Under the pieces are notes generated by a model. That model did no database searches. It was not told the DNA's origin and saw only the letters and a program-made list of their open reading frames with translations. Shown here in pieces: positions 34,955-46,497 of a stretch of 64,000 nucleotides of DNA. Source of the stretch: Stemphylium vesicarium (taxonomy: Eukaryota > Ascomycota > Dothideomycetes > Pleosporales > Pleosporaceae); NCBI GenBank assembly GCA_004380135.1, contig QXCR01000001.1, positions 744,001 to 808,000 on the forward strand, given 5' to 3'. Position 1 is the first letter of the stretch. Each line of letters begins with the position of its first letter. Both the position numbers and the translations under genes were made by a program.

Positions 34955-36048
34955 CCCGTGCTCTCACCTTCAAGTACTCGCTCAGTGATAATTTGAGACT
35001 GCTTCCAGTCCACGAAGGCGTCGCCGCGGCGCAGTAAAGGCTACTCTTATCGCACAGCAGATATTCCACCTGAGAACGAATTGGTGGGGTGAGGATGGTG
35101 GTCTCCAGAAGGTGAGAGCCAAAACGCGTGACGCATACAGAAGGGGAAGGCGCAACTCTTGGCGCACGCGGAACTGCCTAGCAATGCGCCAGTGTGGCGG
35201 ATTCCGAGGAGGGTGAGCGATGAGGATCGGTGAGGTACTGTGATACCCCTTGTTCTTTAAGAGGCATGATAGTGTGAACGTGGTGGAAAGCGCCTGCTGT
35301 CCTACCGAGGCAACAGAGATAGTGAGCGAATATGACACGAGAATCGTGAACAACTGAGAAAGTAACACGAGACGGTGTGAAAAGAGTGTGGACTTGACAA
35401 CGGATATCAATTTCCCCCAGCACCAAACATCAAACCCATTAGCCATCATCCGTTCGTATAGAGAAAAAAAAACCCCTAGCCTGATTCATCCCCCCTTTCC
35501 AGCCAACCAATCAACCCAATCCTATGCCGCATGACCATTCAACTCCATGCTCGCTGGTAACGAAATGACCCAAAGTGTAGAAGACAAAAACGAAAAAGCC
35601 CAGATTACAACAAAAAAGACGAATGCTACTAATACAGGGAATGTTATCGATTCGCATATGCAATGTAGCCGTGTTTGGGAAAAGAAAACTCCCGGGAGAC
35701 AGAGAGAGACATAGAAGTGTAGAGAGACAACGGTCGATTAAGATTTTTTCTTTGTTCAGAAGAAAAGGGTATATGAACGCAGATGATGGTATGGTGTTCT
35801 GGTTGCGGTGTAATGCGGAGGATATATGCTCGCTGTAAACATGTATGCCAAATATGATTAATGCATGCGCGCGCGGCAACGACAACGACAACAATAACAG
35901 CAAGATTCCAAAAAGGACGATTATTCCGGAGGTAACCAATCTCGCGACCTGGATACAACGACTCAAGAAAATGCTGAGCAAAATCGATGGTGTTTCGCGG
36001 GTAGACGCGAGTAGAGGAGAGAGTGTGGCAGAATCTAACAGGCCTCAT
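34955..36048. other. Intergenic between two minus-strand genes
   Basis: About 1.1 kb. The left part should be the promoter of the coiled-coil gene. The right part (about 35500-36048) is A-rich on the plus strand and likely the 3' UTR of the 36049 gene. A 155-codon minus-strand frame at 34982-35449 is present but has no protein-like pattern. Confidence 0.5.
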
Positions 36049-38475
36049 CTAATACAGTCGCCCTCGACTCGCTTGACTGGCTCTGCTGGGCGATGTCCGG
36101 CTTCTCTCATCTTCCTCTGGTACATCGCTCAACCTTGTGGGGTGATGGTGCCTCATGCCCACCCACTCGTCGCCATACCCATCTCCGCTGTAGTCTGGCT
36201 GACCCCCTGTGGTAGTATAGCCTTGAGATGGTGACGATCCCGCGTTCGACGTCGTCACATAACCCCCTTGTGATGAGGCGCCTGTGCCATAGTTCTGCAG
36301 GTGCTCTAGCTCCCGTTGGCGAGCCTCTTCTACGTCATAATCATCCGAGACAGGCGACTGGAGCGACCGAAAGGGGATGCGACGACCTGACTCATCGCGA
36401 ATATAACTGCCTCTCTCATCAAGAGCATACTCAACGTCAGCTTCTGACTCATCGGCCTGAGACGTGACGTAGGACTGTTCATCCTCCGGAAGGCCAGTTT
36501 CAGATTCCTGGTGCAAGTACGAGCCTGGCTGCTGATAGAAAGCCTCTGGCTGTGACATGGCTGGTTGGTTGGGGTTTTGCTGTGCTTGAGAAGTGTAGTA
36601 AGGATACTGCAAGGGAGCTGGGGCTAGTGCTGAGTCTGCTGCAGAGCTAGCGCCACCGGGTCGAGAAGACGAGGATGAAGCGGCGCCTGATGGGACGTAA
36701 GTCCCTTGAGCTAAAGCTGCAGGTATCTCAGACTCTTGACGGCCATGACGACCAGTCTCGGTAAAGGGATCGGTATCGGTCGGCGATTGTGGCCCTTCTT
36801 CGTACGAGTAATGTGCCTCGATACCAGAGCCACTGCTCTGCGCACCAGCGTAGGTGTCCTCACCGTGTCCCCTTCCTCCACGTCCCATATTCTGAGCCAT
36901 GGGAACGACCTGGACTCCACCGACCAAGGTAGGCTGTCCATCTCTCAAGGAAAACGTGCGATCGCGCTCCTCTTGCTCCCGTCTCCCAAGCTCTTCCCAT
37001 GCTCGACGGGCTTCTTCCTTGGAGATTTGTAGTTCGCGCTTCATCTCCGTCACTGCCCGTTCGGCGTTCTTCTTCTCGGTGGCCATGCGCTCCATGTTGG
37101 CTTCAGCCTCAAGACGTGCTTCGTGCTCCGTGTTGATCTCCTCTCGCAATTGCGCTTCTCGCTCTTGAGCCTTTTCTTGGTCTTGGCGATGCTCGTAGAA
37201 CCATCTCTGGAACTTACGTTCGGAAGAAGCACGCAAGCGTTGTAGTTCAACAACAGCATGGAAAAGGTTCGCGCCGGCGGCTGACAGGTCAGTAATTTGC
37301 CGTGACATCTGCTGGGCCAGAGGCTCTCTGCGAACTTCGTCGGTATTCTGCTCGAGTCGCCGTATCCAATAAGAGGTAAGACCTTCCCAGTGCGAAGACA
37401 GCGTTTCCCAACGCTCGAAAGCATGAGGAAAGTTCGATGTTGTTGATTCACGAGCTTGTCCAGAAGACGAACCTGGCGCAGGCGGCGGACGCGACTGTGC
37501 AGCCGTTGATGCTGCTGCTTGTGATGTACTTGCAGCGCCAGAGGGTCGTCGTCCATGGCCCGAGCCCGGTGGTCTTCTACCCTGTTCTGATGTTGTTGGT
37601 ACACCTAGATTCGCCTGAGTAGGACGAGAAGGCTGTTGGGACTGCGAAGCTGCCCGTGGCCTTGATTGCGACGCGCCGATGGAGATTTCCTGCGGCTCGG
37701 TCGTTGTATTCTGTGATGGTATGGGTCTCTCTGGTTGACGTGGTACTCCTCCCGATGATGTCGGGTATTGCACATACTGATCACCAGATCTTGGAGCTGA
37801 CTGGGGCTGTCTCTGGGCTCCAGGCTCTGTTGTGGGCGCTCCAGCTACACCAGAAGCAGCTTGAGCTCTTCTTTCCGCGCTGACTCTCCTGCGTTCCTCC
37901 TCGGCGGCCTTCCTTTGCTCCTCCACTTCAGCCCGTTGGCGTCTAGCGTTCATGATCTGCGTAGGGGTGCGAATGTTGGAGCGATCGACAGGGACGGGGC
38001 CGCCTGTTGTGCGGGCCCCGCCATTGGCAGCGCGGCCGCTTGTCAAATCAGACATGCGGGCGTTTTCTTCGACAAGATCCGGGGTGAATGGATGTGGAAC
38101 ACGAAGCCCTTCTTCGAGCACGAAACGTATTGCTGACGCAGTACGTCGACTGATGCGAAGGGCGGGGTGAGGTTCTGTAGAGTAGGGGCGAGGTGTCTCG
38201 AAACGAACGCGCTGTTGCTGTTGGCTCGGTTCGACCGACCTAGCGCGTTCGAAGTTGGGGGTACGGCGGAGGCTGTTCGCGGCACTGCCTGTCGAGCTTG
38301 AAGCTCTCGAGTGGTTGTGCTGCGTGCGATAGAAGGCTTCAGCTTGCTCCTGGCGTAGCTGGAGGGAGGTGCGATATTCGGGAAAGGCTGCTGGCGCGTT
38401 TCGGTCGTGGTCTCGTGAAGAAGGGTCGTGGAAGGGTAGTATATTGGCGAGCGCGTATGGATCGCTGGACGTCAA
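36049..38475 (-). CDS. Large fungal protein with central coiled coil, unknown function; start unresolved
   Basis: An open frame of 808 codons ends at 36049 and extends to 38475, where the only possible first codon is TTG. Real translation may start at the ATG at 38055 (MSDLTSG) or in an upstream exon, since the preceding part contains an ordered block, ALRISRRTASAIRFVLEEGL and FTPDLVEENARMSD, that looks conserved. Order of parts: that helical block (about residues 100-145), an Arg/Glu/Ala coiled coil (170-205), a Gln/Pro/Ser-rich linker, a second ordered block with ERWETLSSHWEGLTSYWIRRL (about 350-375), a long coiled coil (410-500), and a Tyr/Gly/Ser-rich disordered tail ending SQASRGRLY. From memory the WETLSSHWEGLTSYW block occurs in other filamentous ascomycetes. 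No enzyme motif or membrane segment. It could be a scaffold. Confidence 0.7.
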   Translation of the reverse strand: MTSSDPYALANILPFHDPSSRDHDRNAPAAFPEYRTSLQLRQEQAEAFYRTQHNHSRASSSTGSAANSLRRTPNFERARSVEPSQQQQRVRFETPRPYSTEPHPALRISRRTASAIRFVLEEGLRVPHPFTPDLVEENARMSDLTSGRAANGGARTTGGPVPVDRSNIRTPTQIMNARRQRAEVEEQRKAAEEERRRVSAERRAQAASGVAGAPTTEPGAQRQPQSAPRSGDQYVQYPTSSGGVPRQPERPIPSQNTTTEPQEISIGASQSRPRAASQSQQPSRPTQANLGVPTTSEQGRRPPGSGHGRRPSGAASTSQAAASTAAQSRPPPAPGSSSGQARESTTSNFPHAFERWETLSSHWEGLTSYWIRRLEQNTDEVRREPLAQQMSRQITDLSAAGANLFHAVVELQRLRASSERKFQRWFYEHRQDQEKAQEREAQLREEINTEHEARLEAEANMERMATEKKNAERAVTEMKRELQISKEEARRAWEELGRREQEERDRTFSLRDGQPTLVGGVQVVPMAQNMGRGGRGHGEDTYAGAQSSGSGIEAHYSYEEGPQSPTDTDPFTETGRHGRQESEIPAALAQGTYVPSGAASSSSSRPGGASSAADSALAPAPLQYPYYTSQAQQNPNQPAMSQPEAFYQQPGSYLHQESETGLPEDEQSYVTSQADESEADVEYALDERGSYIRDESGRRIPFRSLQSPVSDDYDVEEARQRELEHLQNYGTGASSQGGYVTTSNAGSSPSQGYTTTGGQPDYSGDGYGDEWVGMRHHHPTRLSDVPEEDERSRTSPSRASQASRGRLY

Positions 38476-39853
38476 CGTGAAGCCAGGGACCTTTGCTCAG
38501 GCTCAGTTGCCCTTGCGCCGTCAAGGGGCACCCGCTGGGGTGGAAAAGGTACCCAGCGGCTGGTACTCGTGGGGAGGAGCTAAGCAGCGCGTGACGGCTT
38601 GCTTATGTCGGGATGCACGAAAGCTGGCTGGAGAGTGTGGATTAGATACAGAGACTGCGGGAGGGCTAACAGAGGAGCCATTACTGCTGTGTACCCGGGC
38701 GATTCCACGCGTGAGGCAGGGTGGTTGGGGGCAGGTGAAGGGCTGGGAGGTGGCTGGGAAACATCATGGACTCGACTTACACCTCTCACCGACACTTTCA
38801 CGAAACAGCCAATGTGCGAATGGGCATGCGCGATTCGCGAAGAGGTATGCGCTGCGTTGTTGTCGCGGTGCGTGCTGGCTGTTGTCCAGTATCTCAGATT
38901 TGGGTGTCTAGTCAATGGCCGGAGCAAACGTCACCGGACGGGAAGCAGTCCTTCAGCCGCAGCGCTCGGAAGCGCGGCGCCCGCGAAGTGCGATTCGAAG
39001 AAAAGAGTGACTGGAGAGATAATGGGTATGGTCCGAGTATGCATTGAAGTCGCGTGGGCGAGCAATCGCGGACCTTGGACGGTGGCTCGTTGAGCGCGGA
39101 GCGTCACCCGGGCAGAAGCAACTGCGCCAGAACAACAACGAGGGTGGAAATTGGTGATGTGGAGTTGCACTGACCGACGTGCAGCGAGATGCATGCAAGC
39201 GACTGACTGCTACGAGGCGACGAGTCCCGACTGCTGCAGTCGCTGGTGACGGCTACGATCGATTGCCAACTCATCGTGCTTGTTCTGCTAAACCTGGCAT
39301 GGGTGGCCAAGGGTACAGCGCGAACCGGAAAGCGGAACGACCACGGCCGCCGCCGTCATGACCGCTAGAAAGAAGCAGGGCAGAGCAGGGCAGAGCAGAG
39401 CAGGGCAGGGCAGGGCAGGGCAAGCTGGGGGGCTATCAGAAGAAAACAGCCCAAGCTGTCCAGCAGGCGACATGTAGAAGATGCTTCATAAGACTTGGGG
39501 TGGCCTCTCTCATGCTCGAGGTCGCGGTTACCTCATAGCACTGGCCCTGCCGAACGCGCCTGCCAATCAGCGGCCCATGACGCTGTCTCGCCTCGACCTG
39601 CTCAGGAAGGAGCGGCCCGCCTCCAACGGGACGAAACGTCACAGCGTCTGCCCACAACCTACCTTTTGTCCACCTCACTACAGTCCGCCATATTCAGGGT
39701 TCCAGCAGCAAACGTTTCTGACGTTGACAATCGTTCACCGTACTGCAGACCTAACGGTACTTGCACGTATGCCGGCTCCTGAGACATGCATGTGCCAGCA
39801 AGCGAATCCACCGGGACTAAATGCAATACGACGTAGTGGGGATTTCGACAAAG
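38476..39853. other. Intergenic, includes a GC-rich microsatellite; no gene confirmed
   Basis: About 1.38 kb. It must contain the 5' end and promoter of the minus-strand 808-codon gene, perhaps including a short unrecognised first exon. A plus-strand frame of 176 codons at 39481-40011 has no protein-like pattern and overlaps the APH pseudogene's end. Confidence 0.5.
39375..39422. repeat. Pentanucleotide microsatellite (GCAGG/GCAGA), 9.6 copies
   Basis: Consecutive 5-bp units GCAGG or GCAGA from 39375 to 39422. The last four full units are identical (GCAGG); earlier ones alternate with GCAGA. It lies outside any recognised gene. Confidence 0.9.
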
Positions 39854-41774
39854 TTAAATGTACAAAGAAGTCGGTGAATGCGCTTTTTCTTCAAAAGGCC
39901 AGGCCCGAATCCATTGACCCCTCTCCTCCTCCGTCTTCGCATGCTGATTCAGAAAGTTCTCGCGGCATCGGGCCAATCGGTCCTTGTACACCGCGTAGTT
40001 GGCTTGGTTGACCCAGCCATCCCATCCATGATATTCACCCATCTCACCGAAAACATCGTCCATCAGCTTTACTCCTTTTCTCCAACTTACCTCAAGTTCC
40101 TTGTGCCGTGCTCTATAGTCTGGGATGTAAGTGAGTGGACATGGTGTCGCAGACTTGGCGTGTTTGGTCCATTCGTCTTGGAGACGTATGAGCATCCCTT
40201 GGAAAATCGGTTCCTCATCGCTAAACACTGAGCCTGCTAATCTGGTGATGTTGGCGAAGAGATTGTCTTGGAATTGCAGCGCGTACCCAATTTTAGGACA
40301 TTGCTTGAGCGTGAAAATGTCATAGAGCTTATACAGTGACTGGGCAGCGAGCAGGTCTTTGGCTTGGCGTTGCTCTTCTCCAGTCACCCGGTCGAAATTA
40401 TCGGGTAGATGCGTAAACTTGAGACCTGATGGTATTGGTCCTTCAAATGCGTTGATTTTGGGATGGTCTACTTGCAGAAAGAGTGGAGAGATGTTGGCAG
40501 CTTGCCAATCGATAATGCTAACGGTCTTTGTTGGTTGAAGGGGATCGACGAAGATACTGTTACCGTGAAGATCGGGATGCCAAGGGCTCGGTCTTGCCAG
40601 CTTCGTATCAGAAGGTAGGATGTTAGTTGCAACTTTGAGGTAGTCCTCAAGGACTCGGACCTTCAATTCCTTGGTCGGGCGGTACTGGTCCGGTCCGTTG
40701 AAGAGTCCTTGTTGGCCGGGATACGACGGAAACATATCGATGCAAGCTAATTCTCTAGCGGCGCGTGGACGGACAGATTCGTCGAGTGTATGCCCTTATT
40801 CTAATCAGCTGGTAACCAACACAACCGAACATGAGAGAGAACCTACATGGTCCCCGATGTACTTGGACAGAGTCCCGACCTCTATCGAAGAAGTCTCTGT
40901 CAGTCGTGGGACCCACGGTAAATGGCTGACCACTCTCTCCCAGCTTGTCAGTATTGAGAAGTTGACGTGGGTCCGGGTGGAACAGGTCGTTTGCATAATA
41001 TAGGCTTCCGTACATGGGAAGACCACCACCCGAGAAAACCTTCTGGTAACCAACCAAGGTATTGAGGAGCTGCGCTTTATCCTCACCAGATATATTGTCC
41101 CATACCTTGGCCAACTCGGTCCCTCTGCTGCGTTCCATCAAGATGTACTCTGCTTGGACGGGATGTTATTGGAGGCGCTCCAATCATATACCCGTGGTGC
41201 TGGTATGCCAAGGACATTCCGAATCTGTGATATCATTTACAGTCAGCCATTATTGAACATGATGATCCAAGCCGTCTCTTACATAGTCCATGGTAGCTAC
41301 TTCACTAGCAGTGGTTAAGTGCGAGCATCCTGCATTCGGATTTGGAATTTTCGCTGCTAGTTGGCGGCAGTCATCCATTGTCATCAAAAAAACTTTGTTA
41401 AAACTTCCTTCGGGCAATTTGAGAATATCAACACACGCGCGAGCCCCCAGAGATTGCGCGGAGACTTTTCTGAGCCCGTTAATATTGAATTGCACAGAAT
41501 GACGGGCGAACTGATACTCTTCATTCCACAACCATCGCCCCGAGGTGTACTTGTGAAAGAGCGCGGGGTCACAATCTTCGATGATTTCAGTATCGTTAAT
41601 AGCCGTAAAACTTTGCTGCTGAGATCGGGGCGAGGAAGTCGCAGTTGCATCGGTTGACTCCACGTTCTGGAAGGGACTTAAGAGTTTTCGGCGAATTCAA
41701 GACAGCTGCGAGTATCTTGAGGTGGTACTCGGAATAGGAATCCGACGGAGAGTACTTGAGCGAAGGTGCGACAT
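39854..41774 (-). pseudogene. APH-fold kinase-like gene (mitochondrial AIM9-like), disrupted
   Basis: Three exons can be traced: 41774-41283, 41224-40847 and 40794-39854, with 58- and 52-nt introns. The family is the aminoglycoside-phosphotransferase-fold kinases abundant in fungi. Visible parts: a presequence-like start MSHLRSSTLRRIPIPSTT, a FHKYTSGRWLWNEE segment, the GSFNKVFLMTMDD nucleotide loop, NVLGIPAPRVYDWSASN, EYILMERSRGTEL, the catalytic HPDLHGNSIFVD and the metal-binding SIIDWQAANISPLF. Two lesions break it: an in-frame TGA at 41699-41697 (codon 26) and a one-base deletion in a CCC run at 41162-41160, after which the family sequence continues in the next frame. The first lesion matters only if the ATG at 41774 is the true start; the second is independent of that. 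A sequencing error cannot be excluded for the homopolymer, but two lesions make real decay likely. Confidence 0.75.
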
Positions 41775-42453
41775 GACGGGTGTGGTGACGGAATTGAATT
41801 GAATTGGAGGTGAGTTGAACCAATATTACCCATGGACCCTCATGATCTCACGTCGCACACCTGGGCGACTACGATAGGTTAAGCTAGCGCGTCACGCACG
41901 AGGGGTTCACCCCGTGATAGGTCAGGCCACAACTCCTCTTTCTTGACTAGAGCATAAGGACAAATGTTGGCGGCGTAAATAGTGCACACAGCTATACAAG
42001 GTCAAGATACAAGAACCTCGACGACGTCAGAACGATTTAGAGTCAGCAAGCATCACCTTACCATCTCGAAGTAACAAAAGACAACGAAATGCAGAAATGG
42101 ATACAGGTCATGTTCGAATGATTCTTCCATTCGTATTAACCCTAGGACAAGGCCAGAACTATCTCCATCTACAAGAGCAGTCCTCAATACGCGTTCCCAT
42201 ACACCCAAGCGCCAAATTCCCTGCACGCGCGTCGTGGTATCATATTATCTTCATCGTTCGATCGAGACCAAAGCTCAAGCTTTCAGTCATTGGTAGTTCC
42301 TAAGAAGGCAAAGCAAGGGGAATTAGAAGGGTACAGAATGCTGTTGCCAGCGAGCCCTATCTCTCATCTCCTCACTCCCTGGAGTCAGCATCCTGATAAC
42401 AATAATGTTGAAACGCCAAAATAAAATAAAAGCCCGCCGAAAACCAGAGAGAA
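41775..42453. other. Intergenic between APH pseudogene and the 42454 gene
   Basis: About 680 bp upstream of the APH pseudogene and downstream of the next minus-strand gene. The segment 42400-42450 is A-rich and probably 3' UTR. No gene seen. Confidence 0.5.
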
Positions 42454-44382
42454 TCAAAAAGCAGCGCTAGAGCCAGAACCAGAACCGGACAACCAGTCCC
42501 AAGATCTCCTTACCTTGTGTTTAAAGCCGCCAGTCTTAGACGCGGTCTTTTCGGCAGCAGTTTTGTCGTCGGGGTCTTGAGCCACGACAGCAGAAGCTGT
42601 GTCGATGTCCAACGGGCTGAGTTGATCGAAGCTGCTACCAGTAGAGGTCATGGACTCAACCGTAGTCGCGCTGTCAACAAGAAACAGACTTACACCAGCC
42701 GGAGAGGTGGCACCGGAGCTACAGGAGCCATCGACAGCCGGCATTTTGGGAGAGCTTCGAGCAACTGGTTCAAAAGCAGGAGTCGGAGCTTCGGAGCCGC
42801 GAGTTGAGAGGTTGGAAGCCATACTGATCGAATCCTCCGCACCTGCTGAAGGAGACAACGCTGGTGACGACGAGAAGTATCCACCGTCTTTCTCGGCATC
42901 GGCCAAGGCATCTCCTATCTCCTTCATCTCGAGCGACTCCTTTGTCAAAGGCATCGGAGAAGGCGACGCGTGCTCGCCAGCAGGGGTCGAGATACCAGTC
43001 TCCTGGGAGACGACATCGCCGTGGTTGTCGCGCTGGTCGCCATGGTCGTCAAAGACACCAGTCCAGTTCGGCCACTGGATGAGACAATGAGTAGTCGCAT
43101 TGTTGACGATCTTGCTCCATCTATTATGTGGTGTGCGAGGAGTCTTCGGGGCTCGGAGGCCGCTGTCAACGCAGTTCTTTCCGCAGGTCAGTAGGGCGAT
43201 ACGGGAGAGTTCGTGCTCGAAAGGAAGGTAGTCGACGACGAAGCCATCGAGCTTTAGGCACCTGTTGTGAAGTGTCAGCTTTAACCCATACGCATCCCAA
43301 TCCATCATCTTAGGAGAGAGCACCACTTACCAGAGAGGTAGCGGCTTTGCCTCCTCTAAGCCTCCAGCAATCCGCGCCTTGCGCATGCAGAAGTCGTCGA
43401 GGTACTCGCCAGTGCCGAAAGAGTAGTGAAGAAGACCCTTGCCTTCAATGCCCCTACAAGGTGTTAGTCTGATCAGGAAACACACGTTTCACAGCGCTGG
43501 GCTATCATGTCTTACTTGTACTCCTTCTCCTTAGAACCGGCCTTGGGGACTGTCAAGCCTACCACATCCTCGGCCTTGTGCCAGTTGGTAGCGCGAACAA
43601 TCGGCTCAACAGCCATCTGCAGATCAGCGACACGAACGCCACTCTTCGACACGTTCTTGAAGATGGTTTCCCATACGACAGGTTGCATGGAGTCATGCAT
43701 GCGAAACAATCGAAGCTCCTTAAGCTCGGTCTGCTGGACAAGTGGCTTCATCTCGTCCTGGGTGATGTAAGACTTGTACTCGATGTCACCATCTTGCTCG
43801 ATGCGGACTGGCTGGCCGATGTCAAGGACGAGCTTGGTGAGTGAAGTTGAGAGTGTCTCCCAGATCATGCTCATGAAGGGTAGACCAGAGATCCATCTGT
43901 TGCGCGTCAGTGAACAGTTCTATAGTATTAAGGGTTCCTACTTACGTTAACTCTTTGAGGGCAGGCATCTGCTGGACGAGCTTGACAATCTGCTCTGTCG
44001 CCTTGCGCCATTCGTGCTCAGATTGGGATTGATCTTGTGGCTGTAATGATGTCAGTATCAACTCACCAAGCTTTAACTATGGACTGCTTACCTTGTAGCG
44101 CGGCTTCTTGTCATACTTTTTACTCTCAGTCTCGGGCTGCTCTTGTTTCACCGACTCTAGCTTCCAATCTCCTACGACATAGAGCTTTGTGGTGGGAGAA
44201 GGCAGGTCATGGACGTAGAGGAGGTAGTTGTCAACAAAGCTGACCACATGCTCCAGGGAGTCGACTGCGTCACCCTTGTCGTCGCGACCTACGTCGAGGA
44301 CGAAGCAAGTAGGATCGGCGCGATCAGCTTCCAGCGCTTGCTCCAGCTGATAAGGATCAAGGTTTGCCTTGAGCTCAGCCAT
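42454..44382 (-). CDS. Fungal protein of unknown function, five exons (565 aa)
   Basis: Exons 44382-44092, 44040-43946, 43896-43516, 43453-43331 and 43261-42454; all donors are GTAAG-type and all phases fit, so the model is strong even though I do not recognise the family. The first 350 residues look globular: LDPYQLEQALEADRADPTCFVL, TKLYVVGDWKLESVK, LVQQMPALKELTWISGLPF, LVLDIGQPVRIEQDGDIEY, and GLLHYSFGTGEYLDDFCM. The KELTWISGLPF block, framed by hydrophobic helices and strands, resembles leucine-rich-repeat geometry seen in F-box-like fungal proteins, but no F-box is present. A Cys-rich short part (CLKLDGF to LTCGKNCVD) follows. The last 190 residues are Ser/Thr/Pro-rich and disordered, ending in a basic HKVRRSWDWLSGSGSGSSAAF tail. 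No signal peptide or membrane span. Confidence 0.82.
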
Positions 44383-45467
44383 GATTGTGGTGCGTGATCT
44401 CTTTCCGTTTTGGGTGTAGTAGAAGTAAGTGTTGGTGGGGAGGAGATAGGTAAGGTGAGAGAAGTGTTGTGATTGACTCAGAGATTGTAGTGAACTCAGT
44501 CGTGGGTGAAGCCGGATTGATTTGCAGAGATTCTGATAGGTTGGATAGGAAAGATAAGAGTGTTTGCTATATAGGAAGGCGTTCACGGTGAGGCGCGACA
44601 CAAACAATGACGTGGGAGCGTTGTGGCTCGTTTGCAGAACGTGCTCTATACTCGCCACACGCTTGTGGCACGTGACAGACCGTTTGAAATGGAGAAATCA
44701 CGTTGTATGATTGGCTGTGCGTTGACTGCGCGGAGTCTTGGGAAGGTGCACAGTGTAAAAGGTCGAGAAGGTGCGGTGGGCGACCGGATACACCTTCTAA
44801 GGAGTGGGCATGGAGACAAAAACGAAAAGCAGAAACTCTGGATATAAGAACACTGCCTCTTATGATATGGAAGCGACCCGTAATATGTGCGGCTGACTCC
44901 AGCGTCTGATAAATGAGCAAAGGAATGGTGACCTGGGTTGTGCTTGCGGCTGTACAACGACCGGTGGAAGTTTGCTAACATATTGCTTCAAAAATGCCTT
45001 GCCACCATGAGTATTTTGAGATAAGTTGACCGGTGAGCCAGTCCTGTACTGTCAGTTTCCGAAGGCAGTGTAATCCAGGATCCGAAACTTCTGAAGTGTA
45101 GACACCCAGAAGGTTTGTGCAGCCAGGTAACGAGTCCACTGGCTCGCTACCAGACTACATTGCATACCAAGGTTGTACCTCCCAATCACAAAACCGAGCT
45201 TTGAAATACGGTCACATTACTCTATTTGTACTTCATTCATGTAATCAAGACGTTCAAGACAGGTTGAATTTGGAATAGGTCCCCGAACCTCGTGGGGAAC
45301 GGCCATTCACAGCGACCGCGTGCTCTCAACTATTCTGCAACATTCCGGCGACTTCTCACTCCCTTCCACCAAGTCCTTTTTGTCAACTCACACCACTAAG
45401 TTTATGCCAGCATCTTCGTTTTAGTTCAGCACTTCTTCGCATACCTATCTATCTACCCGACCAACCC
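44383..45467. other. Intergenic, divergent; no intact gene seen
   Basis: About 1.1 kb between the start of the 42454 gene and the F-box-like pseudogene. The left part holds the promoter of the minus-strand gene. Degraded F-box-like codons of the pseudogene seem to extend upstream to about 45410. Confidence 0.5.
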
Positions 45468-46497
45468 ATGATGTCTCTAAGCCGAATATCCAGAACCTCG
45501 ACGTACTACCGCAGGATCACCGAGCCGTGCCTCTACCGGGACATCAAACTCAACATGCTAAACCCCACAGCAGTAGAGAGCCTGTGTCTGAACCTCGTCA
45601 ACCGAAAACCGCGCGCCCAGCACGTCCAATCACTCAGCCTCTTCAAAAGAATCCGTATTATCCTCCCTATCACCTCCAGAGGCAATCTACACCTCCCTCG
45701 TCCTCATCCTATCCCGCGCAATAGGTCTAACCACCCTCCACATATCCACAGCGCCGCACCCACAACCCCGAATGTCCCTAAGCCCAACCCTCAAAGCCCT
45801 CCGCCAAATCGCCCACATCACTCGCCTGCGCCATCTGCACATCGACTCTGCACGCCGCGCCATGATCCCGCTCATATCCAGTCTCGAAACTCTCACTGTG
45901 TCACACAGCCAGCAAGTGAGCTTGAATGGCTCATGCACGCTGCCTAGCGTCATGGAAAACCTACGTAGTATCTCTTTCCACCACACGATGCTACGACTGC
46001 CATGACCGATCAACGCCTTTGAAGACGGCCATCTAGCGCGCGTCACTCGCTTCAGCATCCGCGGTCCGGTAGCTACCTGCGTTGCGAATTACGAGGTCTA
46101 CTCTGACGAGTACGACGCGTTCATGGACGCGATTAGTGCGTATGCGCCCAGGCTGGAGTGCCTCGAGTTGGAAGGCGTGGTTCCGCAGGTGTTCTACGCG
46201 GTTCCTAGGCCGGCTGCGAAGGTGGATTTGTCGAGGCTGAAGGCGCTCAAGGTGCTGCGGATTGATACGCCTGGGCTTCTGCTGCCTTTGCCGAGGAGGG
46301 TGTTGAGTAGTCGGAATGGCATGGTTGAGGCGTTACCGACGTGCTCGCGGAGCTTGTGGCTGGTTAACACGCCACCGTATGTGCTTCAACAGGAAGAGTT
46401 CGCTGCTGCGCCTATTAGGGAAGCTATTCTGAGATCTCGTTCTGAGGCACGTTTGCTGCGTTTGAGTGACTTGGCTTTGGAGGTTGTGATACAATGA
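45468..46497 (+). pseudogene. Decayed F-box/leucine-rich-repeat-like gene
   Basis: The frame at 45468 begins with the second half of an F-box-like helix bundle: IYLPDQPMMSLSRISRT (upstream codons included) and YYRRITEPCLYRDIKL, the form seen in many Pleosporales F-box proteins. Then HVQSLSLF continues in another frame from about 45645 as ESVLSSLSPPEAIYTSLVLIL and LRHLHIDSARRAMIPLI, meaning a one-base insertion near 45642-45650. In this new frame a TGA interrupts at 46003-46005 between HHTMLRLP and the continuing FEDGHLARVTRFSIRG. The frame then runs to 46497 with SAYAPRLECLELEGVV and LSRLKALKVLRID, leucine-rich-repeat-like. No F-box start (LPxELL) is intact upstream. Intact members would bind Skp1 and a substrate. 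The lesions suggest loss of function. Confidence 0.72.

Noticed and set aside
34982..35449. 155-codon minus-strand frame
   Set aside because: No family resemblance and lies in the expected promoter of the coiled-coil gene.
39481..40011. 176-codon plus-strand frame near the APH pseudogene
   Set aside because: No recognisable pattern; its second half is antisense to the conserved APH C-terminus.
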